Shown here piece after piece: positions 8,961 through 20,167 of a DNA stretch of 64,000 nt; the stretch's first letter is position 1; the number at the start of each line of letters is the position of its first letter. The translations under genes were made by a program, and so were the position numbers. The DNA comes from Vibrio sp. 10N. Lineage in GTDB: Bacteria > Pseudomonadota > Gammaproteobacteria > Enterobacterales > Vibrionaceae. The notes beneath the pieces were generated by a model that was not told where the DNA came from, did not search any database, and was given only the letters and a program-made list of their open reading frames with translations. The stretch lies in NCBI RefSeq assembly GCF_036245475.1, contig NZ_BTPM01000001.1, forward strand, positions 310,001 through 374,000. The letters run 5' to 3'.

Positions 8961-8989
8961 AAAAAAGCTCACTTCGGTGAGCTTTTTTT
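8961..8989 (+). terminator. Rho-independent terminator of fkpA
   Basis: AAAAAAGCTCAC, a TTCG tetraloop and GTGAGCTTTTTT form a perfect stem with a T tract 16 bases after the fkpA stop. The flanking A and T runs let it work on both strands. Confidence 0.92.
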
Positions 8990-9131
8990 ATGGTGATAGG
9001 AGTTTGGGATGACAAAATAACGCCCTTTTTTTGCCCTAAATCACTAGTTCGTGACATACATAGGGTAGCCCTCAAATTTTCTGATAAACTTACGTTAATT
9101 TTTTTAAAGTATTTTTTCTCTTTAGGGTCCA

Positions 9132-9848
9132 ATGACTGTGACTGAAATTACCAACCCAGATGAGCTGCTCGAAATGGAGTCCGTCGATGTGGCGCCATTC
9201 AGTGAGCACGATAAAATCATCTTACAATCCTATGAAGCGGTAGTAGATGGGCTTGCGAGCTTGATCGGACCGTTTTGTGAAATCGTATTGCACTCACTAG
9301 AGTCGCTAAACACCTCGGCAGTGAAAATTGCTAACGGTGAAAACACCGGCCGTCAGGTAGGCTCACCTATCACGGATTTAGCGCTGAAAATGTTGAAAGA
9401 CATCGAAGGCTCTGAGCGTAACTTCTCTCGCTCTTACTTTACCCGTGCCAAAGGTGGCGTGTTGATGAAGTCGATCACTATTGCTATTCGCAATGGTGAC
9501 AATCGCGTGATTGGTCTGCTGTGTATCAACGTGAACCTTGATGCACCGTTCTCTCAGATCTTACAATCTTTCATGCCTACGCAAGAGGCAAAAGATGCCG
9601 CTTCATCGGTTAACTTTGCAAGTGATGTGGAAGAGCTAGTCGACCAAACCGTTGAGCGTACAATCGAAGACATCAATGCCGACAAGTCTGTGTCGAACAA
9701 CACCAAGAACCGTCAGATTGTGATGGAGCTTTACGACAAAGGTATCTTTGATATCAAAGACGCGATCAACCGCGTAGCCGATAGACTGAATATCTCTAAG
9801 CATACGGTCTACCTCTATATTCGCCAGCGTAAGACTGAGGACGAGTAA
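9132..9848 (+). CDS. yheO: YheO family transcriptional regulator
   Basis: Predicted DNA-binding regulator, 238 residues. An N-terminal YheO-like PAS domain (about 25-135, with IGPFCEIVLHSLES and CINVNLDAPF) is followed by a linker and a C-terminal helix-turn-helix of the HTH_22 type (about 175-235, IKDAINRVADRLNISKHTVY). The ligand and targets are unknown here; the related DauR controls D-arginine catabolism in Pseudomonas. The stop codon abuts the TTG start of tusD, so it is translationally coupled to the tRNA thiolation genes, as in E. coli yheO-tusDCB. Confidence 0.92.
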   Translation: MTVTEITNPDELLEMESVDVAPFSEHDKIILQSYEAVVDGLASLIGPFCEIVLHSLESLNTSAVKIANGENTGRQVGSPITDLALKMLKDIEGSERNFSRSYFTRAKGGVLMKSITIAIRNGDNRVIGLLCINVNLDAPFSQILQSFMPTQEAKDAASSVNFASDVEELVDQTVERTIEDINADKSVSNNTKNRQIVMELYDKGIFDIKDAINRVADRLNISKHTVYLYIRQRKTEDE

Positions 9849-10244
9849 TTGTCTGCACTGACCTATAGCCTAGTCGTCAACGGCTCAGTATATGGTAGCC
9901 AGTCCGCGCGCAATGCATACCAGTTTGCCAATGCGCTGATAGCAAAAGGACACAAACTGGTCAGCGTGTTCTTCTATCAAGACGGCGTCCACAACGCCTC
10001 TCGTTTGACCGTGCCAGCCAACGATGAATTTGATCTGGTTGCTGCATGGCAATCTCTTGCGGTTGAGCATAGTGTTCGTCTTGAAACGTGTGTCGCGGCT
10101 TCTTTGCGCCGTGGCGTATTGGGAAGCGATGAGGCATCGCAACATCAGCGCGATGCTGACAACCTTGGTGCAGGCTTTGAGCAAGCCGGTCTGGGTAGCC
10201 TAGCGAGCGCGATGCTTACACAAGATAGGGTGGTGCAGTTTTGA
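9849..10244 (+). CDS. tusD: Sulfurtransferase TusD
   Basis: Subunit of the TusBCD sulfur relay, which takes persulfide sulfur from TusA and passes it through TusE to MnmA for 2-thiouridine in tRNA Lys, Glu and Gln. 131 residues of DsrE fold; Cys81 in [12 protein letters not shown] is the active cysteine. The start is TTG at 9849 directly after the yheO stop, giving [18 protein letters not shown], which matches TusD N-termini; no ATG is available nearby. It overlaps tusC by 4 bases. Confidence 0.92.
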   Translation: MSALTYSLVVNGSVYGSQSARNAYQFANALIAKGHKLVSVFFYQDGVHNASRLTVPANDEFDLVAAWQSLAVEHSVRLETCVAASLRRGVLGSDEASQHQRDADNLGAGFEQAGLGSLASAMLTQDRVVQF

Positions 10245-10597
10245 CAACGTTAGCCTTTGTATTTAACTCACTACCGCATGCGAGTGCAGCAGGTCGAGAA
10301 GGACTCGATGCGCTGCTTGCCACGTCAGCGTTCACTGAGGACATCAAAGTGTTCTTTGTCGGCGATGGTGTAAATCAGCTGCGCAAAGGGCAACAGACTC
10401 AGTCGATTCTATCGAGAGACTACATCAGTGCATTCAAACTGATGGACCTTTACGACATAGAGCAAGTGTTTATCTGTGAGCAAAGCCTGCAGCGTTATCA
10501 CTTAACGGAAGAAGAGCTGCTCATCTCTGCTCAAACTCTTCCAGCGGCGGCTATTGCCGATGAACTCAACCAGTGTCATAAAGTATTAACCTTCTAG
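10241..10597 (+). CDS. tusC: Sulfurtransferase complex subunit TusC
   Basis: DsrF-like subunit of the TusBCD hexamer, 118 residues. It begins at TTG within a TTGA overlap with the tusD stop, which implies translational coupling. The N-terminus [20 protein letters not shown] and the stretch [16 protein letters not shown] are typical of TusC. It has a structural role in the relay and no catalytic cysteine of its own is expected. Confidence 0.92.
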   Translation: MTTLAFVFNSLPHASAAGREGLDALLATSAFTEDIKVFFVGDGVNQLRKGQQTQSILSRDYISAFKLMDLYDIEQVFICEQSLQRYHLTEEELLISAQTLPAAAIADELNQCHKVLTF

Positions 10598-10604
10598 GAT
10601 TACC

Positions 10605-10868
10605 ATGCTGCACATTATTAAAAGCGAAGTAGGCTTCCAACAGGCCAAGGCATACCTAAAAAAAGGGGATGACGTCCTTTTTGTCGAGAGTGCGTGTTAC
10701 CTGGCAATGAGTGTTGATACGACTCAAGAGTGGCAGTGCTACTTTCTAGAACAAGATATGGACGCGCGTGGCTTAGTGAAAGAGGGTAAGGAGTCTTTGC
10801 AAGTGACCGATTTTAAAGGCTTTGTAGAGCTAACTGAACATCACATCGCCAGCACAACTTGGGACTAA
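10605..10868 (+). CDS. tusB: Sulfurtransferase complex subunit TusB
   Basis: DsrH-like third subunit of TusBCD, 87 residues, beginning MLHIIKSEVGFQQAKAYLKK. The ATG lies 7 bases after the tusC stop with an AGGA upstream. Completes the yheO-tusDCB operon, which directly precedes the str operon as in E. coli. Confidence 0.9.
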   Translation: MLHIIKSEVGFQQAKAYLKKGDDVLFVESACYLAMSVDTTQEWQCYFLEQDMDARGLVKEGKESLQVTDFKGFVELTEHHIASTTWD

Positions 10869-10935
10869 TCCTCTTTCTTATGTCTTAGTCATCGATACTG
10901 AGATACGCATATTCCAAAAAAGATCTGTATATTTC

Positions 10936-10964
10936 TTGACACACCTCTCACTGCTGCATAGAAT
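10936..10964 (+). promoter_or_regulatory. Sigma-70 promoter of the str operon
   Basis: TTGACA at 10936-10941, a 17-base spacer and TAGAAT at 10959-10964: near-consensus, as expected for a strong ribosomal-protein promoter. Transcription would start near 10971 and leave a leader of about 70 bases before rpsL. Confidence 0.85.
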
Positions 10965-11040
10965 TTTGCGTCCCTAATTGCCATTGGTGATTGGGGCTAG
11001 ATTTTTCACAAAGCTTACTTTCAAGTAAATCAGGAGCTAG

Positions 11041-11418
<378 letters not shown>

Positions 11419-11463
11419 TGCCCTTCTTTTTATAAAGAGAAGCGTTAAGTAAGGCCAAACACT

Positions 11464-11483
11464 AAAATTAAAATTTTAATTTT
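11464..11483. repeat. AT-only 20-bp palindrome between rpsL and rpsG
   Basis: The 20 bases are a perfect palindrome made only of A and T (AAAATTAAAA and its complement). It lies in the 120-base gap where the S7 translational operator of the E. coli str operon is found. Whether it contributes to that operator here is unknown. Confidence 0.5.
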
Positions 11484-11538
11484 TGAAGAAACTGTAAAGT
11501 TTTGGATAACCTGAAGAATAAGACAACGGAGAAATTCC

Positions 11539-12009
11539 ATGCCACGTCGTCGCGTAATTGGTCAGCGTAAGATCCTTCCAGATCCAAAGTTCAAATCTGA
11601 GCTGCTGGCAAAATTTGTAAACATCGTAATGGTTGACGGTAAGAAATCAACTGCTGAAAAAATCGTTTACGGTGCACTAGAAACTATGGCTGAGAAGTCT
11701 GGCAAAGACCACTTAGCTGTATTTGAAGAAGCTCTTGAAAATGTTCGCCCAGCGGTAGAGGTTAAATCTCGCCGTGTAGGTGGTTCAACTTACCAAGTAC
11801 CTGTAGAAGTTCGTCCGGTTCGCCGTAACGCACTTGCTATGCGTTGGTTGGTTGAAGCTGCGCGTAAGCGTGGTGAAAAATCTATGGCTCAACGCCTAGC
11901 TGCTGAAATGCTAGACGCGTCTGAGAACAAAGGTACTGCGGTTAAGAAACGTGAAGACGTTCACCGCATGGCTGACGCTAACAAAGCGTTTGCTCATTAC
12001 CGCTGGTAA
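11539..12009 (+). CDS. rpsG: 30S ribosomal protein S7
   Basis: Primary assembly protein that nucleates the 30S head by binding the 3' major domain of 16S rRNA; 156 residues ([20 protein letters not shown]), ending ...NKAFAHYRW. In E. coli S7 represses its own operon by binding the rpsL-rpsG spacer, which here is 120 bases long. ACGGAG precedes the ATG. It is followed by a hairpin before fusA. Confidence 0.99.
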   Translation: MPRRRVIGQRKILPDPKFKSELLAKFVNIVMVDGKKSTAEKIVYGALETMAEKSGKDHLAVFEEALENVRPAVEVKSRRVGGSTYQVPVEVRPVRRNALAMRWLVEAARKRGEKSMAQRLAAEMLDASENKGTAVKKREDVHRMADANKAFAHYRW

Positions 12010-12018
12010 TACCTTTTC

Positions 12019-12048
12019 AGTGCTGCGAGGTTCTCTCGCAGCACTTTT
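12019..12048 (+). terminator. Hairpin with short T tract between rpsG and fusA
   Basis: A GC-rich perfect stem (GTGCTGCGAG with CTCGCAGCAC, GTTCT loop) is followed by TTTTCTAT, 10 bases after the rpsG stop. It has terminator form inside an operon that must read on, so it probably acts as a partial terminator, a processing site or a stabiliser of the rpsL-rpsG mRNA. Confidence 0.6.
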
Positions 12049-12086
12049 CTATACTCTAAGGTTAACCTTAGTAAGAGGATACAATC

Positions 12087-14183
12087 GTGGCTCGTAAAAC
12101 TCCTATTGAGCGCTATCGTAATATCGGTATCGTTGCTCACGTAGATGCAGGTAAAACAACCACAAGTGAGCGTATTCTGTTCTACACTGGCCTTTCTCAC
12201 AAAATCGGCGAAGTTCACGATGGTGCTGCAACCATGGACTGGATGGAGCAGGAGCAAGAGCGTGGTATCACTATCACATCTGCTGCGACTACTACCTTCT
12301 GGCGTGGTATGGAAGCACAATTCCAAGATCATCGCGTAAACATCATTGATACCCCTGGACACGTTGACTTTACTATCGAAGTAGAGCGTTCTTTGCGTGT
12401 GCTTGATGGTGCAGTGGTTGTATTCTGTGGCTCATCAGGTGTTGAACCTCAGTCTGAAACTGTATGGCGTCAAGCTGATAAATATCACGTTCCACGTATG
12501 GTATTTGTGAACAAGATGGACCGTGCAGGCGCAGACTTCCTACGCGTTGTGGACCAAATTAAAAATCGTCTTGGTGCGAACCCAGTTCCAATCCAATTGA
12601 ACATTGGTGCAGAAGATGAGTTCAAAGGTGTCATCGACCTTATCAAGATGAAAGCAATCAACTGGAACGATGCCGATCAAGGCATGACCTTCACATACGA
12701 AGAGATTCCAGCAGAACTGCAAGATGAAGCTGAAGAGTGGCGCAACAACATGGTTGAAGCCGCTGCGGAAGCAAGCGAAGAGTTGATGGATAAATACCTT
12801 GAAGAAGGCGAACTAACGGAAGCTGAAATCAAGGCGGGTCTGCGTACTCGTACACTAAATAACGAAATTGTACTCGCAACATGTGGTAGTGCATTTAAGA
12901 ACAAAGGTGTGCAAGCGGTACTAGACGCGGTTATCGAATATCTTCCTTCTCCAGTAGACGTACCTGCGATTAAAGGTATCGACGACGATGAGAACGAAGT
13001 AGAGCGTCATGCTGACGACAACGAACCGTTCGCTGCACTTGCATTTAAGATTGCAACCGACCCGTTTGTAGGCACCCTTGCGTTTATGCGCGTTTACTCA
13101 GGTGTCGTAAACTCGGGTGATGCCGTTTATAACTCAGTGAAGCAAAAGCGTGAACGCTTTGGCCGTATCGTTCAGATGCACTCGAACAAGCGCGAAGAAG
13201 TAAAAGAAGTTCGTGCGGGTGACATCGCAGCAGCGATTGGTCTGAAAGACGTAACGACAGGTGATACCCTGTGTGACCAGAACCACAAAGTGATTCTAGA
13301 ACGCATGGAATTCCCTGAACCAGTTATTCAGATCGCGGTAGAGCCTCGCTCTCAAGCTGACCAAGAGAAAATGGGTATTGCGCTAGGTAAACTAGCTGCA
13401 GAAGACCCGTCGTTCCGTGTGGAAACCGATGACGAAACTGGCCAAACGCTAATTTCAGGTATGGGTGAGCTTCACCTAGACATCATCGTTGACCGTATGA
13501 AGCGTGAATTCAGTGTTGATTGTAACGTGGGTAAACCTCAGGTTGCTTACCGCGAAACGATTCGCGGCAGCACAGAAGTTGAAGGCAAATTTGTTCGCCA
13601 ATCAGGTGGTCGTGGTCAATATGGTCACGTATGGCTTAAGCTTGAGCCATCTGAAGCGGGTGAAGGGTTTGTGTTCGTTGACGAGATCGTGGGTGGTGTG
13701 GTTCCTAAGGAATACATCAGCTCGGTATCGAAAGGTATCGAAGAGCAGATGAACAACGGTGTGCTTGCTGGCTATCCTGTACTGGATGTCAAAGCAACAC
13801 TGTATGACGGCTCTTACCATGATGTCGACTCTAGCGAGATGGCGTTTAAGATCGCCGGCTCGATGGCCTTCAGAAAAGGTGCGCTTGAAGCACAACCTGT
13901 TCTGCTTGAGCCAATGATGAAAGTTGAAGTAACGACTCCAGAAGATTGGATGGGTGATGTTGTTGGTGACCTTAACCGTCGCCGCGGCATGATCGAAGGT
14001 ATGGATGACGGCCACGCAGGCCTTAAGATCATCCGTGCACAAGTACCGCTCTCTGAGATGTTTGGTTACGCAACTGACTTGCGTAGTGCGACCCAAGGTC
14101 GTGCGTCATACTCGATGGAATTTAGCGAATACGCTGAGACTCCAAAGAATGTGGCTGATGCGATTATTGCACAGCGCAGCTAA
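12087..14183 (+). CDS. fusA: Translation elongation factor G
   Basis: GTPase that drives translocation on the ribosome and, with RRF, ribosome recycling. 698 residues from a GTG start (12087), with AAGAGGAT upstream. GTPase motifs: AHVDAGKTT (G1), DTPGHVDFT (G3), NKMDRAGA (G4) and a conserved G5. Domains II to V follow, with the domain IV region [11 protein letters not shown] near residue 510. Length and place after rpsG identify the canonical EF-G, not a duplicate paralogue. Confidence 0.98.
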   Translation: MARKTPIERYRNIGIVAHVDAGKTTTSERILFYTGLSHKIGEVHDGAATMDWMEQEQERGITITSAATTTFWRGMEAQFQDHRVNIIDTPGHVDFTIEVERSLRVLDGAVVVFCGSSGVEPQSETVWRQADKYHVPRMVFVNKMDRAGADFLRVVDQIKNRLGANPVPIQLNIGAEDEFKGVIDLIKMKAINWNDADQGMTFTYEEIPAELQDEAEEWRNNMVEAAAEASEELMDKYLEEGELTEAEIKAGLRTRTLNNEIVLATCGSAFKNKGVQAVLDAVIEYLPSPVDVPAIKGIDDDENEVERHADDNEPFAALAFKIATDPFVGTLAFMRVYSGVVNSGDAVYNSVKQKRERFGRIVQMHSNKREEVKEVRAGDIAAAIGLKDVTTGDTLCDQNHKVILERMEFPEPVIQIAVEPRSQADQEKMGIALGKLAAEDPSFRVETDDETGQTLISGMGELHLDIIVDRMKREFSVDCNVGKPQVAYRETIRGSTEVEGKFVRQSGGRGQYGHVWLKLEPSEAGEGFVFVDEIVGGVVPKEYISSVSKGIEEQMNNGVLAGYPVLDVKATLYDGSYHDVDSSEMAFKIAGSMAFRKGALEAQPVLLEPMMKVEVTTPEDWMGDVVGDLNRRRGMIEGMDDGHAGLKIIRAQVPLSEMFGYATDLRSATQGRASYSMEFSEYAETPKNVADAIIAQRS

Positions 14184-14209
14184 TCAGCTATTGTTTAGTA
14201 ATGAATCTG

Positions 14210-14238
14210 TTGCGTTGAGTAAAATTGACGCATAAAAT
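14210..14238 (+). promoter_or_regulatory. Likely tuf promoter between fusA and tuf
   Basis: TTGCGT at 14210-14215, a 17-base spacer and TAAAAT at 14233-14238. A 5' leader of about 60 bases would contain a stem CGCCCCGA/TCGGGGCG (14253-14280). A promoter here would let EF-Tu be made in excess of the other str proteins. Confidence 0.6.
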
Positions 14239-14252
14239 AGCAAATTCTGGCG

Positions 14253-14280
14253 CGCCCCGACAAAATTCGTTCTCGGGGCG
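14253..14280 (+). promoter_or_regulatory. GC-rich hairpin in the tuf leader
   Basis: An 8-bp perfect stem (CGCCCCGA with TCGGGGCG) around a 12-base loop, 26 bases before the tuf GTG. It has no T tract, so it is not a terminator; a role in mRNA processing or stability at the fusA-tuf junction is possible. Confidence 0.55.
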
Positions 14281-14306
14281 AATCATAACTAGGAAGGAAC
14301 ACGATC

Positions 14307-15491
14307 GTGTCTAAAGAAAAATTTGAACGTACTAAACCGCACGTTAACGTTGGTACTATCGGCCACGTTGACCACGGTAAAACAACTCTAACTGCTGCAA
14401 TCTGTACTACTCTAGCTAAAGTGTACGGCGGTGAAGCGAAAGACTTCGCATCTATCGATAACGCTCCAGAAGAGCGTGAGCGCGGTATCACAATCGCAAC
14501 TTCTCACGTTGAGTACGACACTCCAACTCGTCACTACGCACACGTAGACTGTCCAGGACACGCGGATTATGTTAAGAACATGATCACTGGTGCTGCACAG
14601 ATGGACGGTGGTATCCTAGTTGTTGCTGCAACTGACGGCCCAATGCCTCAGACTCGTGAGCACATCCTACTAGGCCGTCAGGTTGGTATCCCATACATCA
14701 TCGTATTCATGAACAAATGTGACATGGTTGACGATGAAGAGCTTCTAGAGCTAGTAGAAATGGAAGTTCGTGAACTTCTATCTGAGTACGAATTCCCAGG
14801 TGATGACCTACCAGTTATCCAAGGTTCTGCACTAGGCGCTCTAAACGGCGAGAAGCAGTGGGAAGACAAAATCGTTGAGCTTGCTGAAGCACTAGACTCT
14901 TACATCCCAGAGCCAGAGCGTGCAGTAGACCAACCGTTCCTACTACCAATCGAAGACGTATTCTCGATCCAAGGTCGTGGTACTGTTGTAACTGGTCGTA
15001 TCGAGCGTGGTATCCTACGCGTAGGTGACGAAGTAGAAATCGTTGGTATCAAAGATACTACAACTACTACTTGTACTGGTGTTGAGATGTTCCGTAAGCT
15101 TCTTGACGAAGGTCGTGCTGGTGAGAACGTTGGTGCACTTCTACGTGGTACTAAGCGTGACGAAGTTGAACGTGGTCAAGTTCTTGCAGCTCCTGGCTCA
15201 ATCAACCCACACACTAAGTTCGAGTCTGAAGTATACGTACTTTCTAAAGACGAAGGCGGCCGTCATACTCCGTTCTTCAAAGGCTACCGTCCACAGTTCT
15301 ACTTCCGTACAACTGACGTAACTGGTGACATCTCTCTACCTGAAGGCGTAGAAATGGTAATGCCAGGCGACAACATCCAAATGAAAGTTGAGCTAATCGC
15401 TCCAATCGCAATGGATGAAGGTCTACGTTTCGCTATCCGTGAAGGTGGCCGTACAGTAGGTGCTGGTGTTGTTGCTAAGATCTTCGACTAA
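14307..15491 (+). CDS. tuf: Translation elongation factor Tu
   Basis: GTPase that delivers aminoacyl-tRNA to the ribosomal A site; 394 residues from a GTG start, with AGGAAGG upstream. Motifs [21 protein letters not shown] and NKCD are intact, as is the C-terminal barrel ([17 protein letters not shown]). Codon use is extremely biased, as expected for the most abundant protein. Vibrios usually carry a second tuf elsewhere; this is the fusA-linked copy (tufA position). Confidence 0.98.
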   Translation: MSKEKFERTKPHVNVGTIGHVDHGKTTLTAAICTTLAKVYGGEAKDFASIDNAPEERERGITIATSHVEYDTPTRHYAHVDCPGHADYVKNMITGAAQMDGGILVVAATDGPMPQTREHILLGRQVGIPYIIVFMNKCDMVDDEELLELVEMEVRELLSEYEFPGDDLPVIQGSALGALNGEKQWEDKIVELAEALDSYIPEPERAVDQPFLLPIEDVFSIQGRGTVVTGRIERGILRVGDEVEIVGIKDTTTTTCTGVEMFRKLLDEGRAGENVGALLRGTKRDEVERGQVLAAPGSINPHTKFESEVYVLSKDEGGRHTPFFKGYRPQFYFRTTDVTGDISLPEGVEMVMPGDNIQMKVELIAPIAMDEGLRFAIREGGRTVGAGVVAKIFD

Positions 15492-15520
15492 TATTTAGTT
15501 GATAATCGCAATAAACGCGA

Positions 15521-15548
15521 AAAGAGGAGCTTAGGCTCCTCTTTTTTT
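15521..15548 (+). terminator. Rho-independent terminator of the str operon
   Basis: AAAGAGGAGC, a TTAG loop and GCTCCTCTTT with a T tract, 30 bases after the tuf stop. Confidence 0.93.
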
Positions 15549-15676
15549 ATATGAAAAATAAATTTAATGTCGCTTCAGGGACTTACCTTAGTTAGGTCAA
15601 TTTAGAGATAAATAGCACTGGTAACGCTAACAATTCTCGTTTATATTCTTCTGCGTGAATTGTGAAAGGTTGTATT

Positions 15677-15865
15677 ATGTTTGTTTGTTTATGCCATGGC
15701 ATCTCTGATAAAAAATTGCGTAAGCTCGCTATCGAAGAAGGCATCACCGATATGCGTACCATCAGAAAGTGCACGTCACTTGGCTCTCAATGTGGCAAGT
15801 GCGTTAAACAAGCAAAAGAAATCTTAAGCGAAACACAGGCGATGCAGTTTGCAAAAGTAAGCTAA
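15677..15865 (+). CDS. bfd: Bacterioferritin-associated ferredoxin
   Basis: Small [2Fe-2S] protein that docks on bacterioferritin and reduces its stored iron for release. The 62 residues start MFVCLCHGISDKKL; cluster ligands are Cys4, Cys6, Cys39 and Cys42 (C-x-C near the start, C-x2-C late), the Bfd pattern. The frame opens 15 bases earlier, but the conserved N-terminus and an upstream AAAGG support ATG 15677. Next to bfr, its partner. A Fur site would be expected; only a weak partial match is visible upstream. Confidence 0.93.
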   Translation: MFVCLCHGISDKKLRKLAIEEGITDMRTIRKCTSLGSQCGKCVKQAKEILSETQAMQFAKVS

Positions 15866-15946
15866 CCCTAAACCTTCGCTAGGTGACTTTGACACCTCCC
15901 CAATTGGTTCTACAGTTAATACTGAGCCAAAGAGGAGGGCTTTGTC

Positions 15947-16423
15947 ATGAAAGGCGATCCAATCATCATTCAACATCTCAACAAAATTCTGGGTAACGAA
16001 CTGGTTGCCATCAATCAATATTTCCTACACGCAAGAATGTACAAAGACTGGGGCTTAAAGCACCTAGCTGATAAGGAATACCACGAATCTATCGATGAAA
16101 TGAAACACGCTGATCATTTGATTGAGCGGATTCTATTCCTTGAGGGCATCCCGAATTTGCAAGATTTAGGTAAGCTCATGGTGGGTGAAGACACCAAAGA
16201 GATGCTAGAGTGCGATTTGAAATTGGAAATGATGGCAATACCTGATCTTAAAGATGCGATCGCTTACGCGGAAGACAGTCGTGACTTCGTCTCCCGAGAT
16301 CTGTTCCAAGATATTCTTGAAGATGAAGAAGAGCATGTTGATTGGCTCGAAACCCAGCTTGGACTCATCGAGAAAGTGGGGATAGAAAACTATCTTCAAG
16401 CCCAGTTTGTCGACGAAGAGTAG
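15947..16423 (+). CDS. bfr: Bacterioferritin
   Basis: Haem-containing 24-subunit iron-storage cage, 158 residues. All ferroxidase ligands are present: Glu18, Glu51, His54, Glu94, Glu127 and His130, and Met52 is the haem ligand shared between subunits. AGAGGAGG lies just before the ATG. Pairs with bfd upstream. The order bfd-bfr before rpsJ resembles E. coli, where both lie between tufA and the S10 operon. Confidence 0.97.
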   Translation: MKGDPIIIQHLNKILGNELVAINQYFLHARMYKDWGLKHLADKEYHESIDEMKHADHLIERILFLEGIPNLQDLGKLMVGEDTKEMLECDLKLEMMAIPDLKDAIAYAEDSRDFVSRDLFQDILEDEEEHVDWLETQLGLIEKVGIENYLQAQFVDEE

Positions 16424-17108
<685 letters not shown>

Positions 17109-17122
17109 GGGAGATTAGAAGA

Positions 17123-17752
17123 ATGATTGGTCTAGTCGGACGTAAAGTGGGTATGACCCGCATTTTTACCGAAGAAGGCGTTTCTATCCCTGTAACAGTT
17201 GTTGAGGTTGAAGCGAACCGTGTAACTCAAGTACGTACACTTGATACTGACGGTTATGCAGCAATCCAGGTAACTGCAGGTGCTAAGAAAGCTAGCCGTG
17301 TTTCTAAGCCAGAAGCTGGCCACTTTGCGAAAGCAGGTGTTGAAGCAGGTCGCGGTCTTTGGGAATTCCGTTTGGAAAACGGCGAAGAGTTCGAAGTTGG
17401 CGCTGAGCTAAACGTAGAACTATTCAACGACGTTAAAAAAGTAGACGTTACTGGTACTTCTAAAGGTAAAGGTTTCCAAGGCGCAGTTAAGCGTTGGAAC
17501 TTCTCTACTCAAGATGCTACTCACGGTAACTCTTTGTCTCACCGTGCTCCGGGTTCAATTGGTCAGTGCCAAACTCCAGGTCGCGTATTTAAAGGCAAAA
17601 AAATGGCAGGTCACATGGGTGCTGAGCGTGTAACGACTCAAAACCTAGAGATCGTACGTGTTGACGCTGAGCGCAATCTGCTTCTTATCAAAGGTGCAGT
17701 ACCAGGCTCAACAGGCGGCAACGTGATCGTTAAACCAGCTATTAAAGCTTAA
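17123..17752 (+). CDS. rplC: 50S ribosomal protein L3
   Basis: Early 50S assembly protein reaching towards the peptidyl-transferase centre; 209 residues ([20 protein letters not shown]). The central loop with the Gln methylated by PrmB in E. coli is present ([20 protein letters not shown]). AGGGAGA upstream of the ATG. Confidence 0.98.
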   Translation: MIGLVGRKVGMTRIFTEEGVSIPVTVVEVEANRVTQVRTLDTDGYAAIQVTAGAKKASRVSKPEAGHFAKAGVEAGRGLWEFRLENGEEFEVGAELNVELFNDVKKVDVTGTSKGKGFQGAVKRWNFSTQDATHGNSLSHRAPGSIGQCQTPGRVFKGKKMAGHMGAERVTTQNLEIVRVDAERNLLLIKGAVPGSTGGNVIVKPAIKA

Positions 17753-17768
17753 CGTCTAGGAGTAAGTA

Positions 17769-18371
17769 ATGGAATTGATGGTTAAAGGTGCTGATGCACT
17801 AACTGTTTCCGAGACTACTTTCGGACGTGACTTCAACGAAGCTCTAGTACACCAAGTAGTTGTTGCTTATGCAGCAGGTGCTCGTCAAGGTACTCGCGCT
17901 CAAAAGACTCGTTCTGAAGTATCTGGCGGTGGCGCTAAGCCATGGCGTCAAAAAGGTACTGGCCGTGCACGTGCTGGTACAATTCGTAGCCCAATCTGGC
18001 GTACAGGTGGTGTTACTTTTGCTGCGAAACCACAAGATCACAGCCAAAAAGTTAACAAGAAAATGTACCGCGGTGCTATGAAGAGCATTCTTTCTGAGCT
18101 AGTTCGTCAAGAGCGTCTAATCGTTGTTGATAACTTCTCTGTAGAAGCTCCAAAAACGAAAGAGCTTGTAGCTAAGCTTAAAGAGCTTGAGCTAACAGAT
18201 GCGCTAATCGTGACTAGCGAAGTAGATGAGAATCTATTCCTAGCTGCTCGTAACCTATACAAAGTTGACGCACGTGACGTAGCTGGTATTGACCCAGTTT
18301 CTCTAATCGCGTTCGACAAAGTTGTTATTACTGCTGCTGCAGTTAAACAAGTTGAGGAGATGCTAGCATGA
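17769..18371 (+). CDS. rplD: 50S ribosomal protein L4
   Basis: Large-subunit protein lining the exit tunnel and, in gamma-proteobacteria, the feedback repressor of the S10 operon acting on the leader at 16531-16796. 200 residues; the tunnel loop [18 protein letters not shown] is wild type (lesions here give macrolide resistance). It overlaps rplW by 4 bases. Confidence 0.98.
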   Translation: MELMVKGADALTVSETTFGRDFNEALVHQVVVAYAAGARQGTRAQKTRSEVSGGGAKPWRQKGTGRARAGTIRSPIWRTGGVTFAAKPQDHSQKVNKKMYRGAMKSILSELVRQERLIVVDNFSVEAPKTKELVAKLKELELTDALIVTSEVDENLFLAARNLYKVDARDVAGIDPVSLIAFDKVVITAAAVKQVEEMLA

Positions 18372-18670
18372 TCACTGAAGAGCGTATCCTAAAAGTTCTA
18401 CGTGCTCCGCACATCTCTGAAAAAGCAACTATGGCAGCTGAGAAAGCGAACACTATCGTTTTCAAAGTAGCTAAAGATGCAACTAAGAAAGAGATCAAAG
18501 CAGCTGTAGAAAAGCTATTTGAAGTTGAAGTTAAGTCTGTAAATACTCTTGTTCTTAAGGGTAAGACTAAACGTCAAGGTCTACGTCAAGGTCGCCGCAG
18601 CGACGTTAAGAAGGCGTATGTGACTCTGGCGGAAGGTCAAGATCTTGACTTCGTTGGCGGTGCGGAATAA
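18368..18670 (+). CDS. rplW: 50S ribosomal protein L23
   Basis: Protein at the tunnel exit that docks trigger factor and SRP; 100 residues ([20 protein letters not shown]). The ATG lies inside the end of rplD, with GAGGAG upstream in the rplD coding sequence. The C-terminus [19 protein letters not shown] is typical. Confidence 0.98.
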   Translation: MITEERILKVLRAPHISEKATMAAEKANTIVFKVAKDATKKEIKAAVEKLFEVEVKSVNTLVLKGKTKRQGLRQGRRSDVKKAYVTLAEGQDLDFVGGAE

Positions 18671-18685
18671 CAGGAGAGTTAAACA

Positions 18686-19510
18686 ATGGCTATTGTTAAA
18701 TGTAAGCCGACTTCCCCTGGTCGTCGTCACGTAGTTAAAGTTGTTAACGCTGACCTTCACAAAGGTAAGCCTTACGCTCCACTTCTAGAGAAAAACTCTA
18801 AGAACGGTGGTCGTAACAACAACGGTCGTATCACAGTACGTCACATTGGTGGTGGTCACAAACATCACTACCGTTTGGTTGACTTCAAACGTACTAAAGA
18901 TGGCATCCCAGCGAAAGTTGAGCGCCTAGAATACGATCCAAACCGTAGCGCAAACATCGCTCTAGTTCTGTACGCAGACGGTGAGCGCCGCTACATCATT
19001 GCACCAAAAGGCATCCAAGCGGGTGACTCTATCCAGTCTGGTGTTGATGCGCCTATCAAAGCAGGTAACACTCTGCCGATGCGCAACATCCCAGTAGGTT
19101 CTACAGTACACTGTGTTGAACTTAAGCCTGGTAAAGGTGCACAAATTGCTCGTTCTGCAGGTGCATACGCACAAATCATCGCTCGCGATGGTGCATATGT
19201 AACTCTACGCCTACGTTCTGGCGAAATGCGCAAAGTACTATCAGAAGGCCGTGCAACAATCGGTGAAGTTGGTAATGCTGAGCACATGCTACGTGAACTA
19301 GGTAAAGCTGGTGCTAGCCGCTGGCGCGGTGTTCGTCCAACCGTTCGCGGTGTGGTAATGAACCCGGTAGACCACCCACACGGTGGTGGTGAAGGCCGTA
19401 CTTCTGGTGGTCGTCACCCAGTATCTCCTTGGGGTCAGCCAACTAAAGGCTTTAAGACTCGTAAGAACAAGCGCACTGACAAGTACATCGTACGTCGTCG
19501 TAACAAGTAA
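18686..19510 (+). CDS. rplB: 50S ribosomal protein L2
   Basis: Core large-subunit protein needed for subunit association and peptidyl transfer; 274 residues. The conserved C-terminal segment [20 protein letters not shown] contains the functionally important histidine. The central [20 protein letters not shown] is typical. AGGAG upstream. Confidence 0.99.
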   Translation: MAIVKCKPTSPGRRHVVKVVNADLHKGKPYAPLLEKNSKNGGRNNNGRITVRHIGGGHKHHYRLVDFKRTKDGIPAKVERLEYDPNRSANIALVLYADGERRYIIAPKGIQAGDSIQSGVDAPIKAGNTLPMRNIPVGSTVHCVELKPGKGAQIARSAGAYAQIIARDGAYVTLRLRSGEMRKVLSEGRATIGEVGNAEHMLRELGKAGASRWRGVRPTVRGVVMNPVDHPHGGGEGRTSGGRHPVSPWGQPTKGFKTRKNKRTDKYIVRRRNK

Positions 19511-19517
19511 TCTATAA

Positions 19518-19808
<291 letters not shown>

Positions 19809-19818
19809 GGAGTAGATG

Positions 19819-20151
19819 ATGGAAGCTATCGCTAAACATAACTTTGCTCGTATTTCTCCTCAGAAAGCTCGCTTAGTTGCAGACCAAATCCGCGGTAAAA
19901 GCGTGGATCAAGCTCTTGAACTACTAACTTTCAGCAACAAAAAAGCTGCTGAACTAGTTAAGAAAGTTCTTGAATCAGCAATCGCGAATGCGGAACACAA
20001 CGAAGGTGCAGATATCGACGATCTTTCAGTCGCAAAAATCTTCGTAGATGAAGGCCCTATCATGAAGCGTATTATGCCTCGTGCTAAAGGCCGTGCCGAC
20101 CGTATCTTGAAGCGTTCTTGCCACATCACTGTTGTTGTTGCAGACGCTTAA
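19819..20151 (+). CDS. rplV: 50S ribosomal protein L22
   Basis: Assembly protein with a long hairpin into the exit tunnel; 110 residues. Two ATGs are adjacent; the second (19819) is preferred because AAGGAG at 19807-19812 is then 6 bases away and the product begins [19 protein letters not shown] like other L22. The hairpin [16 protein letters not shown] is intact. Confidence 0.97.
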   Translation: MEAIAKHNFARISPQKARLVADQIRGKSVDQALELLTFSNKKAAELVKKVLESAIANAEHNEGADIDDLSVAKIFVDEGPIMKRIMPRAKGRADRILKRSCHITVVVADA

Positions 20152-20167
20152 GACTAGGAGATAAGCA

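Noticed and set aside
13602..14096. 164-codon minus-strand open frame inside fusA
   Set aside because: Antisense to a highly biased EF-G gene; long mirror frames are expected there and the product has no recognisable features.
15600..15676. Fur box upstream of bfd
   Set aside because: ATTCTCG resembles one half site but the other half matches poorly (about 8 of 12 informative bases overall); kept as a possibility only.
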